In this document: piece after piece, positions 41,006 to 53,315 of the stretch
Layout of the letters: every line of letters begins with the position of its first letter
How positions within the stretch are numbered: position 1 is the first letter of the stretch
Origin: Acanthosepion esculentum
Taxonomy: Eukaryota > Mollusca > Cephalopoda > Sepiida > Sepiidae
Direction of reading: 5' to 3'
DNA: 64,000 nt
NCBI GenBank assembly: GCA_964036315.1
Contig: OZ038480.1
Location: 15,298,805 to 15,362,804 of the forward strand
The notes under the pieces: generated by a model
Told to the model about the DNA's origin: nothing
Databases searched by the model: none
The model's input: the letters and a program-made list of their open reading frames with translations, nothing else
Made by a program: the position numbers and the translations under genes

Positions 41006-42986
41006 GAGAGGTTTACAATCTTTCATCTGTGAGTAAGGCCTTTTAGGGTAGAAAATAATTCATCACCAACATGGAGACACTTTTGGACTCTATCGACACT
41101 GGAAATTCCTGTCCATTTATGACAGCAGTATTCCATTTTCGGCCTGATCTGACTCGAGTAATGTTAGATATCAGGAGTAGTCAGGTACTTACTGGAGCGG
41201 CACAGGGAACATTTTCCCAGCATCTTTAACTATAGAGCGTCTGTACGAGTTCCGCGAGATCTGGGTTGAGCTTAACTCTCAATAGGTGCATAAGTCACCG
41301 AACCTCCCTGGGAGAACATCAATTCATCTCAATAGGCGAAAAATCAGGGTTCGCACTGTGATGATGGAAATTCACAAGGATAAAAATAAAAGTTGAATAA
41401 CTTCAGAGCTTGCAAAAGGGAAAACAACTTTAGCAATTACAAAAAATATTGGCAGATAATACCGAACTGTGAAGTTCATCAAAGATCCCATGCGACTCCA
41501 ATGCAGGTCTGATAAGAACAAGTTGAATAATTTAGCTCACCGACTTCCGTCTCGTATCAATAAAGTAGTTATTAAAAAAAATACATCTTTGCAGAAAGGA
41601 AATGTCGAAAAGCAAATGCTACCTGTGTGACACTATGAGTCGGATATATGCGCACACGTGTGTGTGTGTGCGCCCGCACATCTGTGTGTGTGTATATATA
41701 CACCCCCACATCTGTGTGTGCGTGCGCGCGCACACATATGTGCGAGAAGATTAGTTAGATTTGACCTGGACATCAAACTTCAAGACCAAATGATTAGATT
41801 AGGAATCTAGATAAAAACATGTTTGGACATATGGCGAAAAGGGTAGATAAGTGTTAAGTACTTGTCAAAATACTAAGATAGGAAAAAGACCGGCTCTGGT
41901 CAAAACTTAAAAGGGTTTGAATTTAATGTCCCTGAATCGGAGTCAGCTAGGCTAAGAAATATTTTTATGTCCACTTTCTTCAAAGAGAGAAATGTTCATG
42001 AAAAAGTTATGGGTTTATTCGTGGGTGTCCCTTGTCCGGAAATGATGAAAGAGGATTCTCCATATATACGGAGCGCTTTGGGCCACGGGTAGTTAGACTT
42101 AGTTAGAGGTTCGAGGAAGGTTGATTTAGGCCGGAGCACGTAACATCGAAGAGCGACCCATTAGCAGCCGGACATTGTTAGTTAAGATATATATTTTTTT
42201 CCGCCAGCCGAGAATCAACCAAGAGTTATCATCCACAAAAAGGTCACACACCTTCTCTCCTCTTTTCGTCCTACCCAAGTCTGTAGTTGTGTTTTTCTTT
42301 TACCTGTGAGCCTACCTCTCGCTCGATCCACCGCACAGAAATTCTACGACGTGGGGTCTATATCTTTGTGCAGCGAGTTGCAGAGGTGGGTAGTCTCACA
42401 CCTGGTCGTAAATCAAGTGTCAAGACATCTGAGATCGACCACTTTTTATTGAGACATTTTTCAGTATTTTTTTGTCCTCATATAAAGGACATCTATAAAG
42501 AAAACCGAATGAAATATGTGACACTAGATAAAAACTTATTGCCAACTGTTCTTTTTAATCAAAGAATGTCATGCTACCATTGAGGAGCCAAAACATAAAA
42601 TGATCAAAGTGGCTCGATGTTTCGATGGTGAAAGGGTGAACCCATGGTAAGTCTTATGTTCACCGTTCAGGCATACGTTGATTTTTAACGGCATACACGG
42701 AGCCAGTGTTCATGAAGAAGCCAAACGCTTCCAGAAAGATGATCTTATGTACGATAGTCCTCCACAGGAGTATTTCAAAGAAACACATTTGATGAAGTTG
42801 TTGGCTTGTTTATCCAATCTTAGCTCAACTTAAAAATTCTAGGTCATTCTGAAAAGAAAGATTTTCATTGATAGATACAATTAATAAAAAAAAATGATGA
42901 ACTTTTGAATACTATCTGTGCAATCTGCTGCATATGACGAAATAAAACATCTTAAAAATCAATGAATGAACAACATGTAAAACTAT
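41006..42986. other. Unassigned, with alternating purine-pyrimidine tract
   Basis: At 41650-41745 TG/CA and CG-rich alternation (GTGTGCGTGCGCGCGCACAC) could adopt Z-form DNA. The 98-codon plus-strand frame at 42287-42583 has no recognised motif and I do not call it. Confidence 0.45.
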
Positions 42987-45108
42987 ACCATTTTACTCTC
43001 GAATTGAAAAACATTAAACATCAAATTAAAAAAGTTCAAATTCAAATTAACAAAGCTAAATTTCAAATTAAAATTTTATTCATTCGAAAACATACAATAT
43101 TAGTTTGCAAACAAACAAACGAGTGAACAATAAAAACACAGAGAGGTAATTAAAAATTAACTACTTAACACCTTGTCCCACATTAAAAGATCATGTTGCG
43201 CCAAGGTTGGGGGCAAAATGTTTCTGTATATGTTTGTATTGCTTTATATACAAAGTAATGAGAAGACATCGCTTCATCGGTTCCTTCTTCGACATAACGT
43301 AATCTGTACTGAGTACTTCTCGATGGCGGTGAAGCTATTATGGTTTCAAATGTTTCGGTCATCAAGTGTTTACGACGCTTCAGCGTTCCTTGATTTGATT
43401 TAGCAATTCAATATTTTTATTTAAAGTTGAGCTTCTTTTTAATAAGAAGGTAATAAGTGTAGTTCTTTAAAAAAAAAAAAAAAAAAAGATTGTAAAATTG
43501 ATATACGTATATTTTGGCATCCCTTGATCAAGACATCTCAATATTTTTATTTTTATTTAAAAAGGCAATACAAGGCTGAAGATAGCACACTGGCGCCTCT
43601 GTTGTTAATTTCAGTGTGAAAATAAATGACAAATATAAATCTCAAGATATGAATTTCTGAAAAGTAATAAAGCAAATAAAAACTACTTTTATTTACATTA
43701 TGATGAAATTCAGACAAATATTTGTTTCTTATTTTATTTTTATAGTCTGGTTCCCCCGCTGTTCATCTCAAGGTCCTCGACAAAATCCAGAAACGGATAT
43801 GCATTTTATTAGTAGAAGCAGTATTAGTTTACAAAAGAATCTAGGAGGGGTGATTAGAAATTAACACCTTGTCCCCAAATAAAAGATCATGTTGCGCCAA
43901 GGTTGGAGGGCAAAATGTTTCTGTATACGATTGTATGTTTCATAGTAACACAGTAATGGGATAATTGTAGATATCATTTCATAGATTGCTTCTTCGACTT
44001 AGCATAATCTGTATTCTGAGTACTTCCCGCTGATATTGAAGCCATTAGGGTTTCAAATGCTTTGGCCATCAGGGTTTCAAATGCTTTGGCCATCAGACGT
44101 TCTATAACAGTCTTTCCAACGATTTAGCATTCTTCGGTTGGATTTTGAAATTCAGCTTTTTTTCAATTTTAAGTTCGTTTATCTATACGGATTTTAACTT
44201 TTTCTTTAATTTGAAGTTGATCTTTTCAATATGGAGTCGTCATTTTTTTTAATTTGAAGTTGACCTTTTTAATATGAAGTCGTTCATTTTTTTTTAATTT
44301 GAAGTTGACCTTTTTAATATGAAGTCGTTCATTTTTTTTTAATTTGAAGTTGACCTTTTTAATATGAAGTCGTTCATTTTTTTTAATTTGAAGTTGACCT
44401 TTTTAATATGAAGTCGTTCATTTTTTTTAATTTGAAGTTGACCTTTTTAATATGAAGTCGTTCATTTTTTTTAATTTGAAGTTGACCTTTTTAATATGAA
44501 GTCGTTCATTTTTTTTTAATTTGAAGTTGACCTTTTTAATATGAAGTCGTTCATTTTTTTTAATTTGAAGTTGACCTTTTTAATATGAAGTCGTTCATTT
44601 TTTTTAATTTGAAGTTGACCTTTTTAATATGAAGTCGTTCATTTTTTTTAATTTGAAGTTGACCTTTTTAATATGAAGTCGTTCATTTTTTTTTAATTTG
44701 AAGTTGACCTTTTTAATATGAAGTCGTTCATTTTTTTTAATTTGAAGTTGACCTTTTTAATATGAAGTCGTTCATTTTTTTTAATTTGAAGTTGACCTTT
44801 TTAATATGAAGTCGTTCATTTTTTTTAATTTGAAGTTGACCTTTTTAATATGAAGTCGTTCATTTTTTTTTAATTTGAAGTTGACCTTTTTAATATGAAG
44901 TCGTTCATTTTTTTTAATTTGAAGTTGACCTTTTTAATATGAAGTCGTTCATTTTTTTTAATTTGAAGTTGATCTTTTCAATATGGAGTCGTCATTTTTT
45001 TTAATTTGAAGTTGACCTTTTTAATATGAAGTCGTTCATTTTTTTTTAATTTGGAGTTGACCTTTTTTTAAATTGAAATTCAGCTCTTAAATTCGAGAGT
45101 AAAATGGT
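42987..45108. mobile_element. Inverted-repeat-bounded element carrying a 45-bp array
   Basis: ACCATTTTACTCTCGAATT starts at 42987 and its exact reverse complement ends at 45108. Just inside the left end are degenerate CAAATTAAAAAAGTTCAAATT words, which are complements of the array unit at the right. A 270-bp segment at about 43145-43410 is repeated in diverged form at about 43855-44150 (both contain AAAGATCATGTTGCGCCAAG). No transposase is recognised. The target duplication is not clear. Confidence 0.65.
44200..45065. repeat. 45-bp minisatellite, about 19 units, very homogeneous
   Basis: Unit: AATTTGAAGTTGACCTTTTT plus AATATGAAGTCGTTCATTTT and a T-run of 5 or so. Each unit is itself a dimer of two related ~22-bp halves. 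Units differ mainly in T-run length, indicating recent expansion or ongoing homogenisation. Edge units are the most diverged (GATCTTTTCAATATGGAG at both ends). Confidence 0.97.
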
Positions 45109-45584
45109 GTACTTTCAGAACATGAAGTATTTTACACCTTTGCAATGACACTCTTCTCAATGTTTTTTTCTATTCAAAAAAATGTTAAAGTGTAAATCCT
45201 TACATATATTTACAAGCCGTTCAATATATGATTTCACTTGTTAGTTACACGTGCGTTTAAATTTGAATTTTATCTTTTCTAAAAAAAAAAATCCTAGATG
45301 AAAGGAGCTAATAAAATATTTTCTTTATTTTTATTAACAAAATTTTCTGATAAAATATATTAAGTTCTGGAAATTCGTTATTGTTAACTATCTTCCGGAT
45401 AATTGACTAGAGATGGTCGAAAGTACTCGAAGAAAATATCTAAACTTTGAACAGTTTCTTCATAGGTTTGACGTGCGAAAAACTAAACGCAAACTCGAAA
45501 AGTATAATAAAAAAATTAACAAGCAAATATTATACATTGATTTCAATAAAACAGGTTTAAGTGAATTTTTACTGCCACTCAGAA

Positions 45585-45627
<43 letters not shown>

Positions 45628-46194
45628 GCAAATATTGATTTTCTTCGTTGTTGCGTTGCTAGTTCATCGAATTTATTCCGTTGGGATTGGCACAAGATAA
45701 ACAAATGTAAAGAAAACTTATCCAGACTCGTTTTATTAAAAGCTAACTTTTAAAAAAGCCAAAATGAAAAGCAACGCCAGAGTTACTGTCTAGAATGCAT
45801 TTTATTGATAGATTCTAGTTTCTCGCCCCTTGTATTGTATGATATTCCAAACATCGCCCATTAGTACTAAAGGGTGTTCCAATAACTTGGACCGATTTTA
45901 AATGTGAATTAAGTTCAAGCGTCTAATGATTTTTTTTTCTTTTTCTTTCAGATTTGGCGGACATTTGGGCGATATTATTTTTCACACATAATTGCCACGA
46001 CTTAAATAAGATGATCCAATAGAGAAATAATTAAATTTTCACCAATAACTGATTTATTTGCTGACTTTGATCCATCTTAATGAAACACCCTTAGTTGCTT
46101 GGATGCCATACGAAAGGGGTTCTAATTATCGGTAAACAGGGAGGACTCTCGATGTGGGCAGGAGTCTCTATTCACACTAACAAAGGTTGTCTTC
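45109..46194. other. Unassigned, with (TA)n at 45586-45622
   Basis: The TA run is the only clear feature. The frame at 45413-45622 ends in it and shows no known domain. Confidence 0.45.
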
Positions 46195-47110
46195 AATTAA
46201 TCTTCCTTTTCTACGTGTTGATCCTGGTTCTCTTCAACTTAGCGAGGTTTGTCTTTTCGTTATCTTTCTAATATCCGTTCTGCCAACTATTTACACACGC
46301 ACTTTAGACAGACAACTCGCTACTTTTCACGCTCCTTCTTGCCTCCTGTATGCCTTGTGAGTGTCAGATTCACCATTCCCTCTTTACTCCTTATGTCTCC
46401 TAGAAAATTTAATTCTCGCTTTCTTATTCTAAGTATAAGCGTACTTTTTGTTTTCATGGTTCTTAAGACATTCACTGCCATATAGGAAGACCAGTTTAGT
46501 ACCTTTTTCTTTGTTTCTAATTAACATTCCCTGTTTCTCCATTCTTTATTTCTAATGAAAATTTCTTCTGCTTAGCTTTTGGTAGGCATCTTTCGCTGTT
46601 CCAATACGCCTTTGAATTTCAGTGTCCTATTTTCCATCCTCTGTTATAACACTTGCTCGATATTTTTCTACTTGCTTGTGTCTGACATCCCCAATCTGTA
46701 CTTCGCATCTCGGGCTGACCCTTTTGCTGACAACCATACATTCTGTCTTCTTACAATTTACGTTTAGTCCTTTCTTCTCACTTTAACTTTACTACTTCAT
46801 ATAGAAGAACCCCCGGGTTCCTTTTACATATCTTATGTTATTAAGATTGTTTCCATCAAAAAGAAATCCTGGTAGGACTTCCAGTTCTCTTGAAATCATC
46901 TCCCTATAAAGGTTGAATAAGTCCAGCGAGAAGACACATCCTTGTCTTAAATTCTTTTCTATTTCTTTGTAATTACTGAATTCATTTTCTGTCCGTATGC
47001 AGGTGGTTCCTGGATTATTCTAATATATTTTCCAAATAAATCAAACTTAACTAGCAGTTCAACAAGTTATTTGTAACAGTCCTTGATCGTGGCAACATCC
47101 ACAAGAAAGA
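46195..47110 (-). pseudogene. LINE (RTE-like) reverse transcriptase remnant
   Basis: Minus-strand frames read LDLFNLYREMISRELEVLPG and NNLNNIRYVKGT. This is the block LSPDLFNLYSE...NNIRYADDT that contains the polymerase active site; here YADD has become YVKG, so it is dead. Further on, RCLPKAKQ and the ENRMYGCQQKGQ region match the C-terminal part at 51840-52450. Stops and shifts are frequent. Confidence 0.7.
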
Positions 47111-47139
47111 AAAGCCGAGCTGCTTTATTTCGTTCTCTC

Positions 47140-47412
47140 AAGCCATTCGCATTTATATTAGCCAAATTATATCTCATATCTAGTAATCAACAATTTCTTT
47201 GTTTCTAATAAAAAAATTCCTCTGCTTAGCTTTTCGTAGGCATCTTTCTCTATTGCAATACGCCTTTGTATTTCAGTGTCGTATTTTCCGTCCTCTTTTA
47301 AAACACTTCTTCTATATTTTCCTACTTGCTTGAGTCTGACATCCCCAATTTGTACTCAAGCCATTCGCATTTATATTAACCAAAGTATATCTCATTTCTA
47401 GTAATCAGCAAT
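47140..47412 (-). repeat. Local duplication of LINE sequence
   Basis: CTCAAGCCATTCGCATTTATATT occurs at about 47137 and again at about 47354. Between them, 47205-47350 is a second copy of the LINE segment at 46530-46700. The repeat unit is about 215 bp. Confidence 0.75.
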
Positions 47413-47544
47413 TCAGATGGACTAAAAATATTCCAGGGTCTGGACATCGATGACCTGACCCAGAGTGGGTGTTATTCTCGTAGTGGTGACAATATTTCCA
47501 GTGTCCGTAGGCTCTATATTATCATTTTAATGACAATTATCTTC

Positions 47545-47830
47545 AGGACATAGGCGACCATGACTCTCTACAAAATTCTTATTTTTTAATTATCTGTGAA
47601 TTTTTATGGCTTGAAGTGTTTTTTTTTTCTTTCTCCACGGTTTGGAATTGAGAGTTTTCATTCTCTTATACTAGTTGCTACCTAAGGCTATAGAGCCCTG
47701 TATACCTTACTATTTAACCCATAGCTGGGGAGAGACCGAGAGATTTATGCCTTTCGCAGAGTATTTGGGCAAAAAGTGTAAGTAGCAAATTAGCCCAGAA
47801 TTTTAACTTGGCTCGCTGATAGCACTTTCA
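47545..47830 (-). mobile_element. SINE family B copy
   Basis: Minus strand: degenerate box B region, GCCCAAATACTCTGCGAAAG, CCCCAGCTATGGGTTAAAT and a 3' end GAGAGTCATGGTCGCC...CTGAAG that again resembles the RTE-like LINE terminus. Confidence 0.55.
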
Positions 47831-47861
47831 ATGTTAATACTCTACACGCCCATTCTATGGC

Positions 47862-48265
47862 TTTAGTTTGGTTTGGGTTTTTTTACAGCATACCAACCTC
47901 AATGGGTTATTTAATGTCGACAAGATTTTTATTGCTGGTAATATTTTTCTAAAAATGTATTGCTGGTAATATTTTTTTCAAAAAATGTATTGCTGGTAAT
48001 ATTTTTTTCAAAGAGTATATTGCTGGTAGTAAAACCTATTTTTATACTTTCATAGTGTTTGACTCCTTTGGGGGTAACTATTTGCCCATAACTGGGACCC
48101 TGACAGGTGCTATCACCCCGGGTCAGGGTGGACCTGGGAACAGCAGCAATTAAGAGATGATTTCTACTCCTCAAAACCTTATGATCAAAGGCCTTCCTGT
48201 CGAATGTAGTGTAATGTCTTACCCAGGACGCGGATGTAGTTTATTGTCTTACTAAGACGATATAT
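47862..48265 (-). mobile_element. Dispersed retroposon, copy D
   Basis: Hairpin tail at the left, three ATTGCTGGTAATATTTTT units of about 30 bp, body (GTTAACTATTTGCCC-like, GGTCAGGGTGGACC) and two copies of the GTAGTTTATCGTCTTACCCA-type unit at the right. Confidence 0.85.
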
Positions 48266-48689
48266 GACTTAATATTCCCTAAGTATATTGAGCCAAAAAC
48301 GAATTCTACCCAGAACAGTAATTAGCTATATATTTTAGTTTTGACTGACTCCACTTGTGTTAGTTCTTAAAAAATGGATTTTACTGTCATTAGCATTTCC
48401 CATACTTGGATTTGATCGTCTGTATCACTTTTATGATTGATTATCTATCCTGCAGATATAACGGTTCTCTATAAATGCATTTTAAAGTATTTCCTGGAAG
48501 GAGAGTCTCGCAGGAAATATCAAGATGTGATGTAAAGCAATTCCTCTCGATGTGACCAATCTTCTGAGTAATTATAGATGCTGCCCAGAAAACATCTACC
48601 TGATCACTGCCCTCCTTGGAGGGCATTTCTAATTCTCAGTATCGCATCAGAGCTGAGGACATAATAAAAGACAGCGCGCATCTCGGGTA
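48266..48689. other. Unassigned; may belong to the adjoining repeat
   Basis: The minus-strand frame 48441-48626 abuts the leader-like repeat at 48690-49110 but shows no known domain. Confidence 0.35.
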
Positions 48690-49110
48690 CCCCTTGTTTG
48701 TTAGCTCCTCCTCAGTTCCTTAATCCTTCAACAGGGGTCTCTCTCCCCTGGTTATAAATACTGGCTGACCCTTCGCCTCGATCTCTTTTTTTCCACTTAG
48801 GCCTTGGGCCGCTACCTCGCGCGGAGGTGAGGTAAAATCTCTCTCTTTTTCACTTAGGCCAATATGTGACCTCTCACAGATACAGCGTTTCCCAAATTCT
48901 GGGAACACGCTAAAAACAATACACGTACGTACGAACACTCACCACAACACACACACATAATTTCTCCATACAAACTCTATGTAACTGTCCATGTCTTTGT
49001 TTAACTTGTTATTAATATATATTTGTTTACATATATATATCGGTCTTGTTTGTTTTTCTTTGTCTTCTTTGGACTTAATTTAAGTCCAACATTCTCATGT
49101 AGCTGGACCG
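48690..49110 (-). repeat. LTR- or leader-like dispersed repeat (pair with 60105-60420)
   Basis: Minus strand: AAACAAACAAGACCGATATA, GTTCGTACGTACGTGTA, GGGAAACGCTGTATC and TGAGAGGTCACAT recur in order on the plus strand at 60190-60400. A TATA-like TATTTATAACC and CTCTCTC runs are present. An LTR or the leader of a retroelement is plausible; boundaries are not resolved. Confidence 0.55.
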
Positions 49111-49559
49111 GCTAGCAGGAAATTTTAACCTTCTGATATCTCTTCACATCTTCACCCCACGGTCCACTACATTTGAACTGTATGAGCGACATACTTTGTC
49201 ATTTGGCCCTGCGTAAAATGAACGCTACCGCACGCTGCCACTTTTCCACTTTTCAACGTATTACTTTTCTTCATTCGATGCTGTGCGTATTTTTCTGTGC
49301 GTGTGTATGTGTGTTAGTGTGTACCGAGAGAGTGCTGCCCAAGCTCAATCTGCATTGCACAATGACAACAAAAATAAATAAATAAATAAATTTCTTTTCG
49401 TTCGACTCAACAAAAAATGGTGTTACTAATGGCGGATGGTCTGCGGTACCGTCTTTGTTCTATCTAATATTTTTGTTTTTATTTTAGTTTTTTATCTGAA
49501 AAAGTTTCACTTTCTTTTTTGATACTTAGAGTTTCCGGTAGTGGATCTTGTTATAAAGT
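49111..49559. other. Unassigned sequence
   Basis: No recognised feature. Confidence 0.4.
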
Positions 49560-50880
49560 TCGTATAACCCACATAGTTGCTGCTTGTTAAGACTGTAAGA
49601 AAAAAACACTCTGAACAAAAGTTTGAGTGAAGAAGGGTTTAATCACATGGATTGATAATACATTAGTCCAGCACGACTCGAAAGCCGCCTTTACGACTCA
49701 CTTTTTTTTGACACTGTTCCATGAGCAGACGTTCTACTGATAACGGATGGACAAGTCCATGTTTCAATAATAAGTATAGGGAAGGTTAGTCAGTCTTTCT
49801 ATACAACATATATTCTCTCACGCTCAGTCATCCCTTGCAGCTTTATTGCTTTGTTTGCAGTGAAAAGATTTTTTTTTAAAAAGACAACATATCGTCTAAA
49901 ATTGAACAAATACAAACCTGGGCTGTAACGCAGCCGAAAGTGAGCATTATCCTACATAAAAATGAGCTTGGTGGGGTCGATTTGCACCCTTTCAACAGAA
50001 GGGAGCAGACAAGACTCTAAAATTCTCTTGTACTGCTCACTCCTGAGGGTCTTTTCAATCGGTTTTAAGAAACCAGTTCCATGAAAAGAAAAGCATCCCC
50101 AGAACATTATACCGAACGGATGCTTGACAGTAGTTACTGCTAAATTCAAAGAGCTTTCAAAGATTCTGCTTATCCTTTGAATTTAGCTCATCGGAGAAGA
50201 GAACATTTAGTAAAAAATCAAAAAAAAAATCAGGTGAGTCACTTTTATCGAACAGCGCGGTATATTCTCTCACACTCAGTCATCCATTGCGGCTTTATTG
50301 CTTTGTTTGCAGTGAAAAGATTTTTAAAAAAAGACAACATATCGTCCAAAATTGAACAAATACAAACCTGGGCCGTAACGCACCCGAAAGATGAACACGA
50401 TAAAATTGATTCTACTGAATCAGTGTATATCACGAAGAACATCACGTCTGATTCGAGATTAAGACTAAGAAAAGATCGGAATCTCCAGCAGATGAAATTT
50501 GTCATAAATATAATAGAATCTAAGTAATTGTTCCAAATGAATCAATGTTCAGGCGGAGGTAAAAATCGCGAAGTATAGGAGTTAATTAATAAATCATGTT
50601 TTAAATGTCTAACTTTTTATACAAGCTTGTGCCAATTAATTGTGCAGGAAGATGTTGCTGGTTAGTCAGACTGTAAGGAAAACGGTTGAGTGAAAAAGAA
50701 GTTAATCACATGAGGACATGGATTAAAAATACAGTATTTCACTGCCCAAATGTACAACTTCAAAACGTTACGACTCACTTTTTGGCCACTGTTCCATGAG
50801 CAGACGTTCTACTGATAACGGATGGACAAGTCCATGTTTCAATAATAAGTATAGAGAAGGTTAGTCAGTCATACTACACA
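49560..50880 (-). mobile_element. Rearranged Tc1-like transposon locus
   Basis: A Tc1-type transposase fragment (49952-50149) is embedded in duplicated flanks. Segment A (about 49583-49800; GAGCAGACGTTCTACTGATA) recurs at about 50655-50872. Segment B (about 49815-49945; GCTTTATTGCTTTGTTTGCA) recurs at about 50268-50395. All copies are direct. This suggests two overlapping copies or a nested insertion and duplication rather than one simple element. Confidence 0.6.
49905..50165 (-). pseudogene. Tc1-like transposase fragment
   Basis: The frame at 49952-50149 reads VKHPFGIMFWGCFSFHGTGF, then EQYKRILESCLLPS, and ends KLIFM just before a stop. The stop is followed in frame by DNAHFR. This is the VMVWGCFS...QDNAPxH block holding the second catalytic aspartate of Tc1/mariner DDE enzymes. 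The first and third acidic residues are missing and the glutamine codon of QDN appears to be the stop. Confidence 0.8.
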
Positions 50881-51310
50881 ACTAATACAGTCAGCTTATG
50901 TGAACCCTTCTTTTCACCACTATTATATATGATATTCTACACGGCTTGAAATTAAAAAACAAAAAACTTCTCGACAGAAAATATAATTTGTCAAAAAGGT
51001 TCAATGTGTAAAAAAAAAAAATCGTCCAAACTACCGGGAAGATTTTACGGGTCCAGGCCTGTTCCCGGCACTCTCTTTTGTTATGACCCATGTCGAGATT
51101 CCCAAACTCTCCAGTTTTTGTTGAAGCCTGTTTTATCACGGCTGGGTCAGCCTCTAATTTTTCCCATTCCGTCATTTATTTTATCATACCCATTCCATTC
51201 GTGAGGGTGCTGCTTGATTCTGCCGAGTGGCAGAATACAGTGGCCTTTCTTATTATTTTGAGGGGTGGACGTTTCCTACTAACATAGTTTTGTTTTAGTT
51301 GCATCTTTTG
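50881..51310. other. Unassigned, possibly coding-derived
   Basis: Several overlapping frames exist (plus 51004-51287, minus 50891-51175), none with a motif I recognise. Confidence 0.3.
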
Positions 51311-51510
51311 TTTACATTTTGATTTTATTTTCTGGGTTCATCTCCCTTCCCCCATCATTTCATGAATCATGAGATTTTTATTTATATATATATATATTTA
51401 TGGACTCTCAAATTTTTATGCCATGGAGTGTTTTGTAGGTTCCCCTGCGAGTATGTGGTATTTTGATGTATGTCGGATTGGAGGTGATGGATAAATTCTT
51501 GTGGTAAATG
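51311..51510 (+). repeat. Dispersed repeat shared with 15490-15660
   Basis: CTGGGTTCATCTCCCTTCCC, TTATGCCATGGAGTGTTTTG and AGGTTCCCCTGCGAGTATGT match the minus strand of the 15.5-kb copy. Confidence 0.5.
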
Positions 51511-51839
51511 TGTAAATTATAATGACTGAATGGGTCGCAAGTCGGATTAACTAACACTAGGACAGCTAAGGAAGACCCCCCCTTATTTCGCATACGGCCA
51601 TGTACCACAATTCCTGTATTTTAAGGAATAAATATCGGGAGGATTTTACGGTTAAAACTATTTCGGTTGCAATACGAGAAGACATTCGAGACCAGTTGAT
51701 TTGTCTCCCCTTGTCGTCTGTTTCTCGTTATCTCTTTCATCTCTCTTCATGCTTCTCCTCTAAAATGATCCAAGCTTAATGTATATATTATCTTACAATA
51801 TATTTACCATACAAGCTTAAAATATATTAATATATGATC

Positions 51840-52450
51840 TATTACAAAATAACAAGACAGAATGCATGGTTGTTAGCAAAAGGGAAAGTCCAACATGCAA
51901 ATTACAAATTGGGGATACCAAAATCAAAGAAGTACAACAATCTAAATATCTGGAAAGTGTTTCAACAGAAGATGGAAAGTGCGACACCGAAATCCGAAAG
52001 TGCATTGGGATAACGAAAGATGCCTTCCAAAAACTAAGCCAAGTATTAGGAAACAGGAAAATTCCGTTAGAAATAGAGAAAAGAATACTGAACTGTTGCG
52101 CAATATTAATCCTCCTATATGGCAATGAATGATGGACAATCTCATCTCAGATGAAGAGACTTGAATCGACAGAAATGTCGTTCTACAGAAGAATGCTGAG
52201 AATACCATAGACTGTACATGTGATAAATGAAGAAGTTTTAAAGAATATGAAAACAAAAAGTACACTTATACTTAGAATCAGAGAGTCAGTTAAAAGACAC
52301 ATGATGAGGAAAGAGGGCTTGGAAAATTTGACACTGACAAGAAAAATTGAAGACAAGAGGGACAGAGGAAAACAGCGCATAACTTACCTAACCAGCTTGA
52401 GTAAATGGTTGCAGACCAGGAGAGATAATAAAAACAAAATTTACTAAGAT
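51840..52450 (+). pseudogene. LINE (RTE-like) C-terminal coding remnant, best-preserved copy
   Basis: Two frames cover the region. 51866-52132 contains LQIGDTKIKEVQQSKYLES, DTEIRKCIGITKDAFQKL and ILILLYGNE. The continuation reads WTISSQMKRLEST, FYRRMLRIP and KEGLENLTLTRKIE with ITYLTSLSKW. This is the thumb/connection and C-terminal part of the endonuclease-reverse transcriptase protein; the palm (YADD) and the endonuclease are absent. An in-frame stop follows LLYGNE. It serves as the reference for the other fragments in the window. Confidence 0.75.
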
Positions 52451-52884
52451 CTACAAAGGAGATAAAAAACAGCCATTTTGAAAAAATATAAAATATGTAT
52501 ATAATATATATAAAATATAATTTATCGTCAAAAATATTTGTAAGAAAAATTGAATAAAATTCTTACGTAAAAATAATTCACAATTATTATTCCTTTTAAT
52601 TTATATTTGATTATTATTTTTATTTGTATTTATATATGTATTAATTATTATTTCTTTCAACTTTTTCCAGTTACCGGTTTTTTCTCTGTTAGATTTTATT
52701 TTTGGAAAACAAGATGATCGTTTATTACTTTCTGTTTTTTCTTACCTAAATTAATACTTATCAGCTTTGTCTTTTCTACTCTTGTTAAATAATAGTTTAT
52801 CAGACTATTATTTTTAGGGGAAGAGTATCTCTGCTCTGACTTCCTCGGGTTGACCTTAGGGATCAGATACAAGACAAAATAAGA
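52451..52884. other. Unassigned AT-rich sequence
   Basis: Very AT-rich with TATATAAAAT repeats; nothing recognised. Confidence 0.4.
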
Positions 52885-53315
52885 ATAGCCCTGGATGACA
52901 ACTGGTCTACCGCAAAAAGAGGTGGCAACCTACTGCGGGGAAAAATCTGCCTCGTCAGTCATGTATCGAAAGATACATGATCGCCTACGCGTGTATCACG
53001 CATGGCTGAAGTTATACAATCGGCAGTGTAACCAGAATGAGAATTTGGTAGAACTGAGTTCGAATTCCTATCGAATTCGTCACATTCACTTATGTGCTAA
53101 TATCCTTTGGAAAGGCATGAATCCAACTTTTCCGGTCCAGCTATGGATTGTATAGCAGGACAGACTGGATTTTATAGCTTTGGTTGGCAACCAATCTACA
53201 GCAGAAAGAAATGGCATCCTGCTGCGAGAAAATTTTCTGTCTGGTCAGTCGTGATTGGAAAGAGACATTATCTGTGTATCACATGATGGCACTTAACTGT
53301 CTGACGATAGATTAA
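52885..53315 (+). mobile_element. SINE family B, tail-to-head tandem
   Basis: A first copy contributes its 3' half (GGTGGCAACCTACTGCGGGG, the GAAA-capped hairpin CATGTATCGAAAGATACATG at about 52960, GCGTGTATCACG). A second follows with a tRNA-like head (GAGTTCGAATTCC), body (GTCACATTCACTTATGTGC, CCAGCTATGGATTG) and its own tail (GTTGGCAACC...GTGTATCACATGATGGC) with a degraded hairpin. Confidence 0.65.

Noticed and set aside
42287..42583. 98-codon frame starting MCFSFTCEP
   Set aside because: Open by length only; I see no domain, splice context or repeat relationship. A protein search could reopen it.
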